Positions 6,385-12,908 of a stretch of 23,261 bases of DNA are shown one piece after another. The stretch lies in assembly GCA_039934635.1 (NCBI GenBank), contig JBDTLT010000072.1, forward strand, positions 1-23,261, written 5' to 3'. Numbering within the stretch: the first letter of the stretch is position 1; every line of letters begins with the position of its first letter. This DNA is from DATLFA01 sp039934635 (lineage in GTDB: Bacteria; Actinomycetota; Acidimicrobiia; Acidimicrobiales; WLNW01). Under the pieces are notes generated by a model. The model ran no database searches. It had not been told where the DNA came from and saw only the letters and a list, made by a program, of their open reading frames with translations. Position numbers and translations under genes: made by a program.

Positions 6385-7563
6385 TTATGGCCCCACCGAT
6401 ACCCATAGGTGTTTCATGCCGTTGATGAAGTTCGATCGCACGCGCTGCGGTGGTGCCGTCAACTTCATCGACAAAAGCAACGGACGCAGGGTTTCGAAGG
6501 TGACGATGCTCTCGAGACGGGCGAGATGCGAGCCGAGGCAGAAGTGCGGCCCGCCACCACCGAGTGCGACGTGGTGATTGGGGTTGCGACCGATGTCGAA
6601 AACGTCGGCATGCTCGAAGGCCCCTTCGTCGTGGTTGGCGGACACCATCCAGAGGGTGAGGCGATCGCCGGCATTGATCGCCTTGCCCGCGACTTCGGCA
6701 GTGCGGGTGCACCAACGTGAGTGGTGAAGCACCGGCGTCACCCATCGTAAGAGCTCTTCGACCATCGTGGCCGAATCCACCTCACCGTCGACGAAACGCT
6801 GTGTCTGCTCCGGATGCTCGAGCAATACCAACAGCGCCTGCGCGATGAGATTGCGCGTGGTCTCCGTGCCGCCGAGCAGATAGTTGACGGCGAAACCGCG
6901 AAGGTCGGCCTCGGGCAAGGGCTGGTCGCCCCGTCGCACCTGCAACAGGTGCGACAACAAGTCGTCGGCCGGCGCGCCGCGCCGCGCCTCGAACTGCTCA
7001 CCGAGGTAGTCACCCAGCGCGTCGTTGGCCTCGCTGGCCGCGTTGGGATTGCTGCGGTACTCAGGATCGGAGTTCGGCGCTATGGCATTGCCCCACCGCA
7101 TGACCATGCGCTCGGCCGAGCGGGGCACTCCGGTCAGATCGGCCATCACACGGAACGGAATCGCCGATGCAACATCGATGACGAAATCACCGCCGCCATT
7201 GTGCGCGAAGTCGTCGACCGCCTCTTGGGCGATCGCGCGGACGTTGGCTTCGATCGCCGAGATCGATCGCGGCACGAACGACTTGATCACCATGCGCCGA
7301 TATTCGGTGTGCAGCGGTGGATCCATCGCCAACAACACCGACGGGTTTATGTTGGCGCCGGCCGGAGGGACGATGCCGCCTTCGCTCGAGTAGGTCTCGT
7401 AGTCACGGTTCATCATCTCGACGAGCTCGTGGGTGGTAACCACCCAGCACGATCCTTCGGGCCACCACCACACCGGGTCGTGCTCGCGCAGATAGGTCAA
7501 CGTCTCGAACGGGACGCCCCGCTCGAAGCGGCTGTCGCTCAGATCGATCGAAACCGTCTGCAT
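6385..7563 (-). CDS. Cytochrome P450, sterol/steroid-oxidising type likely
   Basis: The 392-aa soluble bacterial P450 has the I-helix oxygen-binding segment LGGTETTR (230-237), the ExxR pair E270/R273, and the haem-ligand region LGGGGPHFCLGSHLAR with Cys342. The start at 7563 is supported by GGGGAG 7 nt upstream. The GGGGPHFCLG variant and the ending FINGMKHL recall CYP125/CYP142/CYP124-like enzymes that hydroxylate sterol or terpenoid side chains, using electrons from a ferredoxin not encoded here. That subfamily guess is from memory. The last few residues (WVSVGP) differ from the usual LPVR-type ending. This is worth noting because the gene end abuts the integrated element and may have been rebuilt by integration. 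Confidence 0.93.
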   Translation of the reverse strand: MQTVSIDLSDSRFERGVPFETLTYLREHDPVWWWPEGSCWVVTTHELVEMMNRDYETYSSEGGIVPPAGANINPSVLLAMDPPLHTEYRRMVIKSFVPRSISAIEANVRAIAQEAVDDFAHNGGGDFVIDVASAIPFRVMADLTGVPRSAERMVMRWGNAIAPNSDPEYRSNPNAASEANDALGDYLGEQFEARRGAPADDLLSHLLQVRRGDQPLPEADLRGFAVNYLLGGTETTRNLIAQALLVLLEHPEQTQRFVDGEVDSATMVEELLRWVTPVLHHSRWCTRTAEVAGKAINAGDRLTLWMVSANHDEGAFEHADVFDIGRNPNHHVALGGGGPHFCLGSHLARLESIVTFETLRPLLLSMKLTAPPQRVRSNFINGMKHLWVSVGP

Positions 7564-7646
7564 CCGATTACTCCCCAGGCCAGGACCACCAGTGACTGCT
7601 GCTGATTCTCGCGCATCGTCGTGCGCCGGCGGTGCTCGAGCCCATC

Positions 7647-7652
7647 TAGGAT
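7647..7652 (+). promoter_or_regulatory. Possible -10 box of the phosphotransferase gene
   Basis: TAGGAT fits TANNAT and ends 8 nt before the GTG at 7661, a spacing that would give a leaderless transcript. No good -35 is visible 16-18 bp upstream, so support is limited. Confidence 0.35.
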
Positions 7653-7660
7653 CCCGCGCC

Positions 7661-8737
7661 GTGAGCGATGATCAGCTTCCGGCCAGCGCCGATGCCATCG
7701 AACCGGCTTGGCTGAGCGATGCACTGGCGCCGCGTTTTCCCGGTGTGCGCGTGCACGCGATCGAAATCCTCGAACGCCACGAGGTCACGAACAGCCACGC
7801 CCGCTTGCGCATCCACTACGACGATGCGGCCGGAGCACCCGAGATCATGTTCGCGAAGGTGCCACCGTCAGAACCGGCGCGGCGCGAGACCATCGCAAAG
7901 ACGAACATGGGGCGGCGAGAGGCGCTGTTCTACGCAACCCTCGCATCGACATTGAGCCTCCGTGTGCCCGACGCATATGTCGCCCTGCACGATGACCGTG
8001 ACGGTTCGTTCCTGCTGTTGCTCGAAGATCTCGTCACGACCGGTTGCGCAGTATCCGACGGCACTTGGGGCATTGCCCCCGATGCCGCCGCGACGGCGCT
8101 CGACGAACTCGCCGATCTACACGTGCGTTTCGAAGACCCGGCGCGGCGTGCGGAGCAAGCACCGTGGGTGCCACGCGCCTCGCACGGCAGCAACTACGGC
8201 GCCACCATGTTGCGTTACGGGCTCGATCATCATCGCGATCGTCTCAGCGACGACTTCGCCGCCGTGGCAGAGATGTATATCGACCATAGCGATGTCCTGC
8301 ACGCGTTGTGGCAAGCGGGACCATCCACGGTCATCCATGGCGACCCGCACATCGGCAATCTCTTCGACGATCATGGCCGCGCCGGATTTCTCGACTGGGG
8401 CATCATCAACGTGAGCACTCCGATGCGCGACGTCAGCTACTTCCTCAACATGGCGATGTCGATCGAAGATCGACGCGGCAACGAACGCGACCTGCTGCGC
8501 CACTACCTCGCACGGCGCGCCGCTGTCGGTGGCACCGAGATCAGCTTCGACGAGGCATGGCACGCGCATCGCATCCACGGCGCGTACACGGTGCCGGCTT
8601 CGTGTCAGGTCGTGATGTTTCCGGACAACGCGACACCGCGGCGCCGCGTGTTCGCCAACGCGTTCCTGGCGCGCGCCGAGGCCGCTCTCGCTGATCTCGA
8701 GGTCACGAGCCTGCTGCGCCAGACGGCAGGGCTGTGA
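7661..8737 (+). CDS. APH/ChoK-like phosphotransferase family protein
   Basis: The 358-aa protein has the aminoglycoside phosphotransferase/choline kinase fold. It shows a candidate ATP-binding Lys at 66 (MFAKVPP), the catalytic loop HGDPHIGN (226-233) and the metal-binding DWG (245-247). Members of this family near P450, acyl-CoA or amidohydrolase genes in actinomycetes phosphorylate unknown small molecules rather than antibiotics; resistance should not be assumed. I prefer GTG at 7661, behind a TAGGAT box. A GTG at 7592 with AGGA 6 nt upstream would add 23 residues of poor composition and leave only 28 bp to the divergent P450 start. The 3' end overlaps the convergent amidohydrolase gene by 35 bp. 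Confidence 0.85.
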   Translation: MSDDQLPASADAIEPAWLSDALAPRFPGVRVHAIEILERHEVTNSHARLRIHYDDAAGAPEIMFAKVPPSEPARRETIAKTNMGRREALFYATLASTLSLRVPDAYVALHDDRDGSFLLLLEDLVTTGCAVSDGTWGIAPDAAATALDELADLHVRFEDPARRAEQAPWVPRASHGSNYGATMLRYGLDHHRDRLSDDFAAVAEMYIDHSDVLHALWQAGPSTVIHGDPHIGNLFDDHGRAGFLDWGIINVSTPMRDVSYFLNMAMSIEDRRGNERDLLRHYLARRAAVGGTEISFDEAWHAHRIHGAYTVPASCQVVMFPDNATPRRRVFANAFLARAEAALADLEVTSLLRQTAGL

Positions 8738-9881
8738 GACCGTAGAGCCGGGCCCAGTTGTCCCAGAGGATCTTCTTCTTTGATTCCTCGCTGATCGGCA
8801 ACTTCAAGAAGTTGGCCACCGCCAGCGGATATTTCGAATCGCCGTGCGGATAGTCGGTCGAGAACACGAGGTTGTCGTCGCCGAACCAATCGATGAAGTA
8901 CTTCGCGGTCGTCTCGTCGGACTCGACGCTCAGATAGCAGTTCGTGCGGAAGTACTCCGATGGCGCACGATCCAAGTCGGGTGCCTCTTGGCTGCCCAAC
9001 CACTCCCAATGTTCGTCGAGTCGCTGCAGCAACCATGGCGCCCAACCACAGTTGCCTTCGAGAAGGCCGACGCGCAGATTGGGGAATCGTTGCAGCACAC
9101 CACCGCCGGCGAAACTCACGGTCACCGCCATGATGCCGAGCGGCTGCCCGAACGTGTGCCACATCATCATCGTGTCGAAGATCTCGAGTGAGAAGTCCGG
9201 GCGTAGGTAGTTCTGACCTCCGCCGTGAAAGCTGATCGGCACACCGAGGCGTTCGCACTCGCGCCACAACGGGTCGTAGCACGGGTCGTGCCACGCCCGC
9301 CGATTGACACACCCAGGATAGAGCATCACCGTTTTGAAGCCGAGCTCCTCGACACAGCGGCGGGTCTCGGTGATCGCGGCGTCGATGTCGTGCGGCGCCA
9401 AGAGTCCCGCACCCAACAGACGGTTCGGGTCCTCGGCGCAGAAGTCGTGCAGCCAGTCGTTGTAGGCCCGAGCGATCGCCGATGCGAACTCGGGCTCGAG
9501 GCCATCGGTGCCCATCTGCTCCGCGCTGTCGAGACCGAGGACGAACAGGCCACGACTGGGGAACAACACCGCGACGTCGAGACCTTCGGCATCCATGGCC
9601 TCGAGTTGCGAAACCGAGTCCCATCCACGTGCCTCGGCCGGCGCGTACGCAGAGCTCTGCTGCGGCTTCCACCCCACCGTCGCGACTACGGGGTTGGCTC
9701 GCACCTTGCCCGTGCGGGTCAGGTTGTGATTCTTGACGCGCACGCGCATGTCGCGTTGCAGTTCGCTGAGCCCCATCGGCGCCGCATGACGCCATGCCGG
9801 GTCGATGTAGCGCGTCCACAGATCGGGCGGTTCCATCAAGTGCATGTCGCTGTCGGCGACACGCCAGCCGTTGACACCCAT
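8703..9881 (-). CDS. Amidohydrolase_2 family metal-dependent hydrolase
   Basis: The 392-aa TIM-barrel protein belongs to the family of decarboxylases and hydrolases related to ACMSD. Candidate metal and catalytic residues are D12 and H14 in DSDMHLMEP, H219 in ISFHGGG, H242 in MMWHTFG, E275 in LLEGNCGWAPW and D343 in STDYPHGD. The first motif has Asp in place of the first His of the classic HxH, a common variant in this actinobacterial subgroup. The start at 9881 is chosen because GAAGGAG lies 5 nt upstream; longer open sequence exists but has poor composition. Substrate unknown. Neighbouring P450 and catabolic genes suggest an aromatic or side-chain degradation role. Confidence 0.88.
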   Translation of the reverse strand: MGVNGWRVADSDMHLMEPPDLWTRYIDPAWRHAAPMGLSELQRDMRVRVKNHNLTRTGKVRANPVVATVGWKPQQSSAYAPAEARGWDSVSQLEAMDAEGLDVAVLFPSRGLFVLGLDSAEQMGTDGLEPEFASAIARAYNDWLHDFCAEDPNRLLGAGLLAPHDIDAAITETRRCVEELGFKTVMLYPGCVNRRAWHDPCYDPLWRECERLGVPISFHGGGQNYLRPDFSLEIFDTMMMWHTFGQPLGIMAVTVSFAGGGVLQRFPNLRVGLLEGNCGWAPWLLQRLDEHWEWLGSQEAPDLDRAPSEYFRTNCYLSVESDETTAKYFIDWFGDDNLVFSTDYPHGDSKYPLAVANFLKLPISEESKKKILWDNWARLYGLTALPSGAAGS

Positions 9882-9953
9882 CGCGGCTCCTTCTCCCTGG
9901 TACTGCTCCGCGCAGTATTCCATGTACGACGGACGACCGCCCCGCACGTGATC

Positions 9954-9959
9954 TATTCT
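9954..9959 (+). promoter_or_regulatory. Possible -10 box of the membrane protein pair
   Basis: TATTCT ends 7 nt before the GTG at 9967, again the spacing of a leaderless start. The upstream -35 region is not convincing. Confidence 0.35.
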
Positions 9960-9966
9960 CCAAACG

Positions 9967-10491
9967 GTGGGCGGGGCGCTGGGGGAAGAACGGTGGCAAC
10001 GCGTGCCCGTCCTCTCTCTGGCAATCGTGCTGATCGCTGTCGCGATGACTACTGCGTCGATTTGGAACACGGTTGAACTTGTCCGCGGCTCGAGCCTCGG
10101 CGCGGCCGATCAACTGCGCGCCGTGATGTCATCGCTGCCGTCGGAGCCATGTCTCGTCGCCATTGTGAGCCTGCTTCTGCTTCACACGGCGCAACTGATC
10201 CGCCCACAGCGAGCGTCTCCGGTAGCCATTGCCGCGCTGATCGTCGGTCGAGTGCTCGCAGCCGTCTATGTGATTGGAGGTGTCGCCGCGGCCACCGACG
10301 TCTTGGTCAGGAAGTCCAAATCCAACTTTCCAACCACCTTTCGTGGACCAGTTGTCCTGAGCGAATTGTCGCTAGCGGTGCTTGGCGCCGCGGTCTGGCT
10401 CGTCGCGTCGTCGGACGCATCGCCTCGCGCGCCTCGCCGTCGGAGGCCAATCTCGAACGTCGTCGAGATCGAGGCCGTCACCGATGGATGA
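9967..10491 (+). CDS. Four-helix membrane protein, first of a paralogous pair
   Basis: The 174-aa protein has four predicted transmembrane segments at about residues 14-36, 60-76, 85-107 and 130-146, with a basic C-terminal tail (RAPRRRRPIS). No family is recognised. Its third segment, GRVLAAVYVIGGVAAATDVL, closely resembles GQLLGALFAFAGVVAAIDVL in the next gene, and the order of helices is the same, so the two are probably tandem duplicates. The start is a GTG without a ribosome binding site, 7 nt after a TATTCT box. It overlaps the next gene by 8 bp. Possible roles such as a small channel or a two-subunit membrane complex are speculation. Confidence 0.65.
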   Translation: MGGALGEERWQRVPVLSLAIVLIAVAMTTASIWNTVELVRGSSLGAADQLRAVMSSLPSEPCLVAIVSLLLLHTAQLIRPQRASPVAIAALIVGRVLAAVYVIGGVAAATDVLVRKSKSNFPTTFRGPVVLSELSLAVLGAAVWLVASSDASPRAPRRRRPISNVVEIEAVTDG

Positions 10492-11068
10492 TCTCGCAGC
10501 ACGACTCTCATCGCTGTTCGCACGCGCCGGCCTTGCGGTCCTGCTGGCCTTCATACTCGCCGTCTCGGCGTTGACGTGGCTGAGCTGGCCGGACCGCACG
10601 ACGACTAGGTTCTCTTCTTCGGAGTCCTCCACCGCCGGCGCTGGCGCCATCTCGCTGTTCGGCGTCAAGGAGGACTCGCTCATCGATCGTTTGCGTCGAC
10701 TCGAAGCAATCCCCCGTCCCGAGCTGACCTTGCTCATTCTCGTTGGCGTCACATTGGCGTGCGCGGTTCCCCTCGTCACCCACAACTCGACTGTCACTTA
10801 CGTCGGCCGTATGACGTGTCGCCTCGGGCAACTATTAGGCGCGTTGTTCGCCTTCGCCGGCGTGGTCGCCGCCATCGACGTTCTGCGCCAGCAGCACGGG
10901 TTCGACACCCTCGCGCGGCCGTTCAGCCATCTGAATGCTGCCGCTCTGGCCGCGGCCAGCGCCGTGTTGGCTCGATTCGGCGCGAAACCGAACGAAACCA
11001 AACGCGTGCGGGTGAAGCGACCGGTGCCTCGCCCGCTCGGCGTTCCCCGCAATTCTCGCCTCAGCTGA
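10484..11068 (+). CDS. Four-helix membrane protein, second of a paralogous pair
   Basis: The 194-aa protein starts at ATG 10484, inside the end of the preceding gene (8-bp overlap), so translation is likely coupled. It has a short N-terminal amphipathic stretch and membrane segments at about residues 15-33, 85-104, 119-139 and 152-168. A longer, Ser-rich and charged loop (about 40-80) joins the first two, and the C-terminus is very basic (KRVRVKRPVPRPLG). The third segment matches that of its neighbour. A longer open frame upstream exists but runs through the other gene. Function unknown; the pair probably forms a heteromeric membrane complex. Confidence 0.65.
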   Translation: MDDLAARLSSLFARAGLAVLLAFILAVSALTWLSWPDRTTTRFSSSESSTAGAGAISLFGVKEDSLIDRLRRLEAIPRPELTLLILVGVTLACAVPLVTHNSTVTYVGRMTCRLGQLLGALFAFAGVVAAIDVLRQQHGFDTLARPFSHLNAAALAAASAVLARFGAKPNETKRVRVKRPVPRPLGVPRNSRLS

Positions 11069-11112
11069 GAGGGATTCGCGAGGAGACCCGCGGCCGGCAA
11101 CTCTCGGAATTT

Positions 11113-11421
11113 TCAGCACCCCGTCGAATCGCGCAGACGTTGACACGCCTGCGTCATTCGCACGGGTCGCAGCTTGACGATCAGTCGTCGGCAGGCCGCG
11201 CGCTCGATCGCGTGGATGTTGTCGAAGTTCACGACACAGTCGCTTGGCAGACCATCCTCGGCGACGGTTAGTTCGAGTTCGGATATCAATCCGCGGCGAG
11301 TGCGGGTCAAGGCGGCGACCACCACGCTGCCGATTCGATCGGCGACCGGATCGCGCGTCAGGACCAGTACGGGTCGGTCGCCTCCGGGTGTTGCCGCGAA
11401 CCAGATCTCACCGCGCTGCAT
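11113..11421 (-). CDS. MazF/PemK-family toxin (endoribonuclease)
   Basis: The 102-aa protein has the MazF fold signatures: GEIWFAATPGGDRPVLVLTRD at the N-terminus (with the RP-V-LVL strand), VVVAALTRTRRG with the conserved Thr-Arg region, and VNFDNIHAIERAAC near residue 64-77. MazF toxins cut RNA at short sequence motifs when released from their antitoxin. It overlaps the upstream antitoxin gene by 14 bp, the usual arrangement for co-translation. It is slightly shorter than many MazF proteins but has no gap in the core. Cleavage specificity cannot be predicted. Confidence 0.9.
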   Translation of the reverse strand: MQRGEIWFAATPGGDRPVLVLTRDPVADRIGSVVVAALTRTRRGLISELELTVAEDGLPSDCVVNFDNIHAIERAACRRLIVKLRPVRMTQACQRLRDSTGC

Positions 11422-11659
11422 CGGCCCAATCCGACCAATCCTCCGCAGGGCCCCAGTCGGCGACCGATTTCAGTGCGCCCTCGTCGTCGGTGAGTGGCAT
11501 CTGAGCCCAGCGCTCCGCGTCGATCTCCGACGACAATTGGACAAGGTGGCGATGGAGTGCCTCTCGCAGCAGTTCCGATTTGTCCACACCAAGGCGGTCG
11601 GCCCATCGCTGCGCTTCTTCGGCCTCACTGTCGTCGACTCGAAAGCTCAGCATTGTCAT
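11408..11659 (-). CDS. Ribbon-helix-helix antitoxin partner of MazF
   Basis: The 83-aa protein starts MTMLSFRVDDSEAEEAQRWAD, a beta strand followed by a helix, then LGVDKSELLREALHRHLVQL, the second helix. This is the ribbon-helix-helix DNA-binding fold of CopG/MetJ-type antitoxins. The C-terminal 40 residues are acidic and Trp-rich (DDEGALKSVADWGPAEDWSDWAD), suitable for wrapping and inhibiting the toxin. ATG at 11659 is preferred; ATG at 11653 and TTG at 11665 are alternatives. A TATGGT box ends 6 nt upstream, so the transcript is probably leaderless. An inverted repeat overlaps box and start codon, consistent with autorepression by the toxin-antitoxin complex. Confidence 0.85.
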   Translation of the reverse strand: MTMLSFRVDDSEAEEAQRWADRLGVDKSELLREALHRHLVQLSSEIDAERWAQMPLTDDEGALKSVADWGPAEDWSDWADAAR

Positions 11660-11681
11660 ACACAAACCATACCGTGTATGA
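11656..11681. promoter_or_regulatory. Operator of the toxin-antitoxin operon
   Basis: TCATACAC (11656-11663) and GTGTATGA (11674-11681) form a perfect 8-bp inverted repeat with a 10-bp spacer. The repeat covers the antitoxin ATG (11657-11659) and the TATGGT -10 box on the - strand (11666-11671). Ribbon-helix-helix antitoxins bind such sites as dimers, so autoregulation is the natural reading. Confidence 0.7.
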
Positions 11682-11705
11682 CGGCGGATCGGCCGGCCGC
11701 ATACG

Positions 11706-12458
11706 TTAGGTGTACAGCAATGAACCCGGGGTGGTGAGCAATTGGCCGGTCTCGAGCCACGTCTTGAGGCCCGACAGGATCATCGGCCATCCGCCATAGA
11801 GTTCGTCGTTCGCGCCCTCGCGGAGTTGGTCGTGCGTGACTACGAGGCGACATGAATCGCCGACGGGTTCGATCTCCCACGTCACTCGCGTCGTGCCCTC
11901 GCTCTTCACGTCGTCGCTCCAAAGTGCGACCATGCTCTGCACGAGCCGGCGGGGCGGATCGACTTCGAGGTTGACGCCCTCGCCCAAGAGTTCGTTTGCT
12001 TTGGGATTGCCCATTTCGAATCGGGAGCCGGGCGTCCAGTCGGAGGTGATGCGGCTGCCGAATTGGTACTTGCTGCGAGTCTCGCTATCGGTGATCGCCT
12101 CCCACAGGCGCTCGGGCGTCGTGCGAATGTAGATCTCGAAGATCTTCTCCATGGTCGTCTCCAGTTCGTTCTTGAGGTCACTGAGCGCGGCGGCCCAGGG
12201 TTCGGCGTACTTGCTCACCCAGCGGTCGTGGACGAGCCGAATCGGGACGGGGTTCAAGAAATGCAGCTTCTCCCGGCCCCGCCGCCGGGTGACGACAAGG
12301 CCGGCTTCTTCGAGTTGCTTGAGATGCTTCATCACGCCGAAGCGCGTCATCGCGACGCGAGCTTCGAGTGCGCTCAACGTCTGGCCATCCTCCCGAAAGA
12401 GCTCATCGAGCAGGCTCCGTCGCGTCGGGTCGGCCAGCGCCTTGAACACTTCGTCCAC
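11706..12458 (-). CDS. ArsR-family HTH fused to SRPBCC (AHSA1-like) ligand domain
   Basis: The 250-aa protein is a one-component regulator. Residues 1-100 are an ArsR winged helix: FKALADPTRRSLLDELF, a recognition helix in MTRFGVMKHLKQLEEAGLV, and a wing with TRRRGREKLHFLNP. No metal-binding Cys motif is present. Residues about 103-240 form an SRPBCC/AHSA1 cavity domain (MEKIFEIYIRTTPERLWEAITD to WPMILSGLKTWLETG), which usually binds a hydrophobic ligand. Fusion of these two domains in one chain is known in actinomycetes. The start is GTG, directly at the predicted transcription start. A dyad between its -35 and -10 boxes implies autorepression. It is downstream of the catabolic operon on the same strand and may sense a pathway intermediate. 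Confidence 0.88.
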   Translation of the reverse strand: MDEVFKALADPTRRSLLDELFREDGQTLSALEARVAMTRFGVMKHLKQLEEAGLVVTRRRGREKLHFLNPVPIRLVHDRWVSKYAEPWAAALSDLKNELETTMEKIFEIYIRTTPERLWEAITDSETRSKYQFGSRITSDWTPGSRFEMGNPKANELLGEGVNLEVDPPRRLVQSMVALWSDDVKSEGTTRVTWEIEPVGDSCRLVVTHDQLREGANDELYGGWPMILSGLKTWLETGQLLTTPGSLLYT

Positions 12459-12465
12459 GTCGCTG

Positions 12466-12495
12466 ACTATATGTGACTAAATGGTCACATGTCAA
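12466..12495 (-). promoter_or_regulatory. Strong leaderless promoter of the ArsR-SRPBCC gene
   Basis: On the - strand TTGACA (12490-12495) and TATAGT (12466-12471) are separated by 18 bp, and the GTG start at 12458 lies 7 nt after the -10. There is no ribosome binding site. The -35 box overlaps the last codon of the upstream DUF35 gene. Confidence 0.75.
12471..12490. promoter_or_regulatory. ArsR-type operator
   Basis: ATGTGAC-N6-GTCACAT is a perfect 7-bp inverted repeat filling the space between the -35 and -10 boxes. Read on the - strand its middle is ACCATTTAGT, close to the ACCAT/TTGGT centre typical of ArsR and ArsR-SRPBCC sites. Binding there would block the promoter, so negative autoregulation is likely. 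Confidence 0.75.
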
Positions 12496-12908
12496 TCAGG
12501 TCGGGGCCGGAAATGCGGAATTGTCCACGCGTCGTCGAGACGTTCGTAGACGACCTCGACCGGCATCTCGACGAACACCGCTGACGGATCGCAGTCGACG
12601 ATGTCGCTGTGGAAGAACGGTCCTTCGTCGAGCGTGATCACTGCGATGACATACGGCAGGCGATCGACGAAGGCCCGGTCGTACGCGTGGTGATACACGG
12701 TGAATGTGTGCACGATCCCCTGCCCGCTCGCCTCCACCCAACGCATCGAGGCGGCGCCGTGGGTGACGCAACACGACGCGGGCCAATACGCGCGGCCGCA
12801 GAGCTCACAGCGATGCACGAGAAACCGTTCTTCTGCGCAGGCGCGCCAGAACGGCAGGTCGAGTTCGTCGGCCATCACGTCGGATGGGTTCAGGCGCGGC
12901 GTCGTCAT
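12492..12908 (-). CDS. DUF35 (Zn-ribbon/OB-fold) protein, partner of the thiolase-like protein
   Basis: The 138-aa protein has an N-terminal helix (ELDLPFWRACAEERFLVHRC), a zinc ribbon with C34, C37, C46 and C47 in CELCGRAYWPASCCVTHG, and an OB-fold (about 58-125: GIVHTFTVYHHAY, YVIAVITLDEGPFFHSDIVD). The second Cys pair is CC rather than the usual CxxC, so H50 may serve as a ligand. DUF35 proteins form stable complexes with thiolase-like subunits and bind the CoA moiety, as in the Ltp2-ChsH2 aldolase. The start overlaps the thiolase-like stop by ATGA, supporting one complex. It is the last gene before the ArsR-SRPBCC promoter. Confidence 0.88.
   Translation of the reverse strand: MTTPRLNPSDVMADELDLPFWRACAEERFLVHRCELCGRAYWPASCCVTHGAASMRWVEASGQGIVHTFTVYHHAYDRAFVDRLPYVIAVITLDEGPFFHSDIVDCDPSAVFVEMPVEVVYERLDDAWTIPHFRPRPD

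Noticed and set aside
7661..8737. Aminoglycoside resistance gene
   Set aside because: The APH fold is present, but the neighbours are P450 and catabolic genes and the family in actinomycetes is broad. Nothing in the sequence supports resistance.
8605..10113. 502-aa open frame on -
   Set aside because: It runs over the amidohydrolase in another frame and is extremely Arg/Ser-rich. The 8703-9881 frame carries the recognisable family motifs.
11069..11112. Terminator between the convergent membrane protein and mazF genes
   Set aside because: GAGAG and CTCTC can pair before a short T-run (AATTTT), but the loop is about 30 nt and the stem only 5 bp, too weak to annotate.
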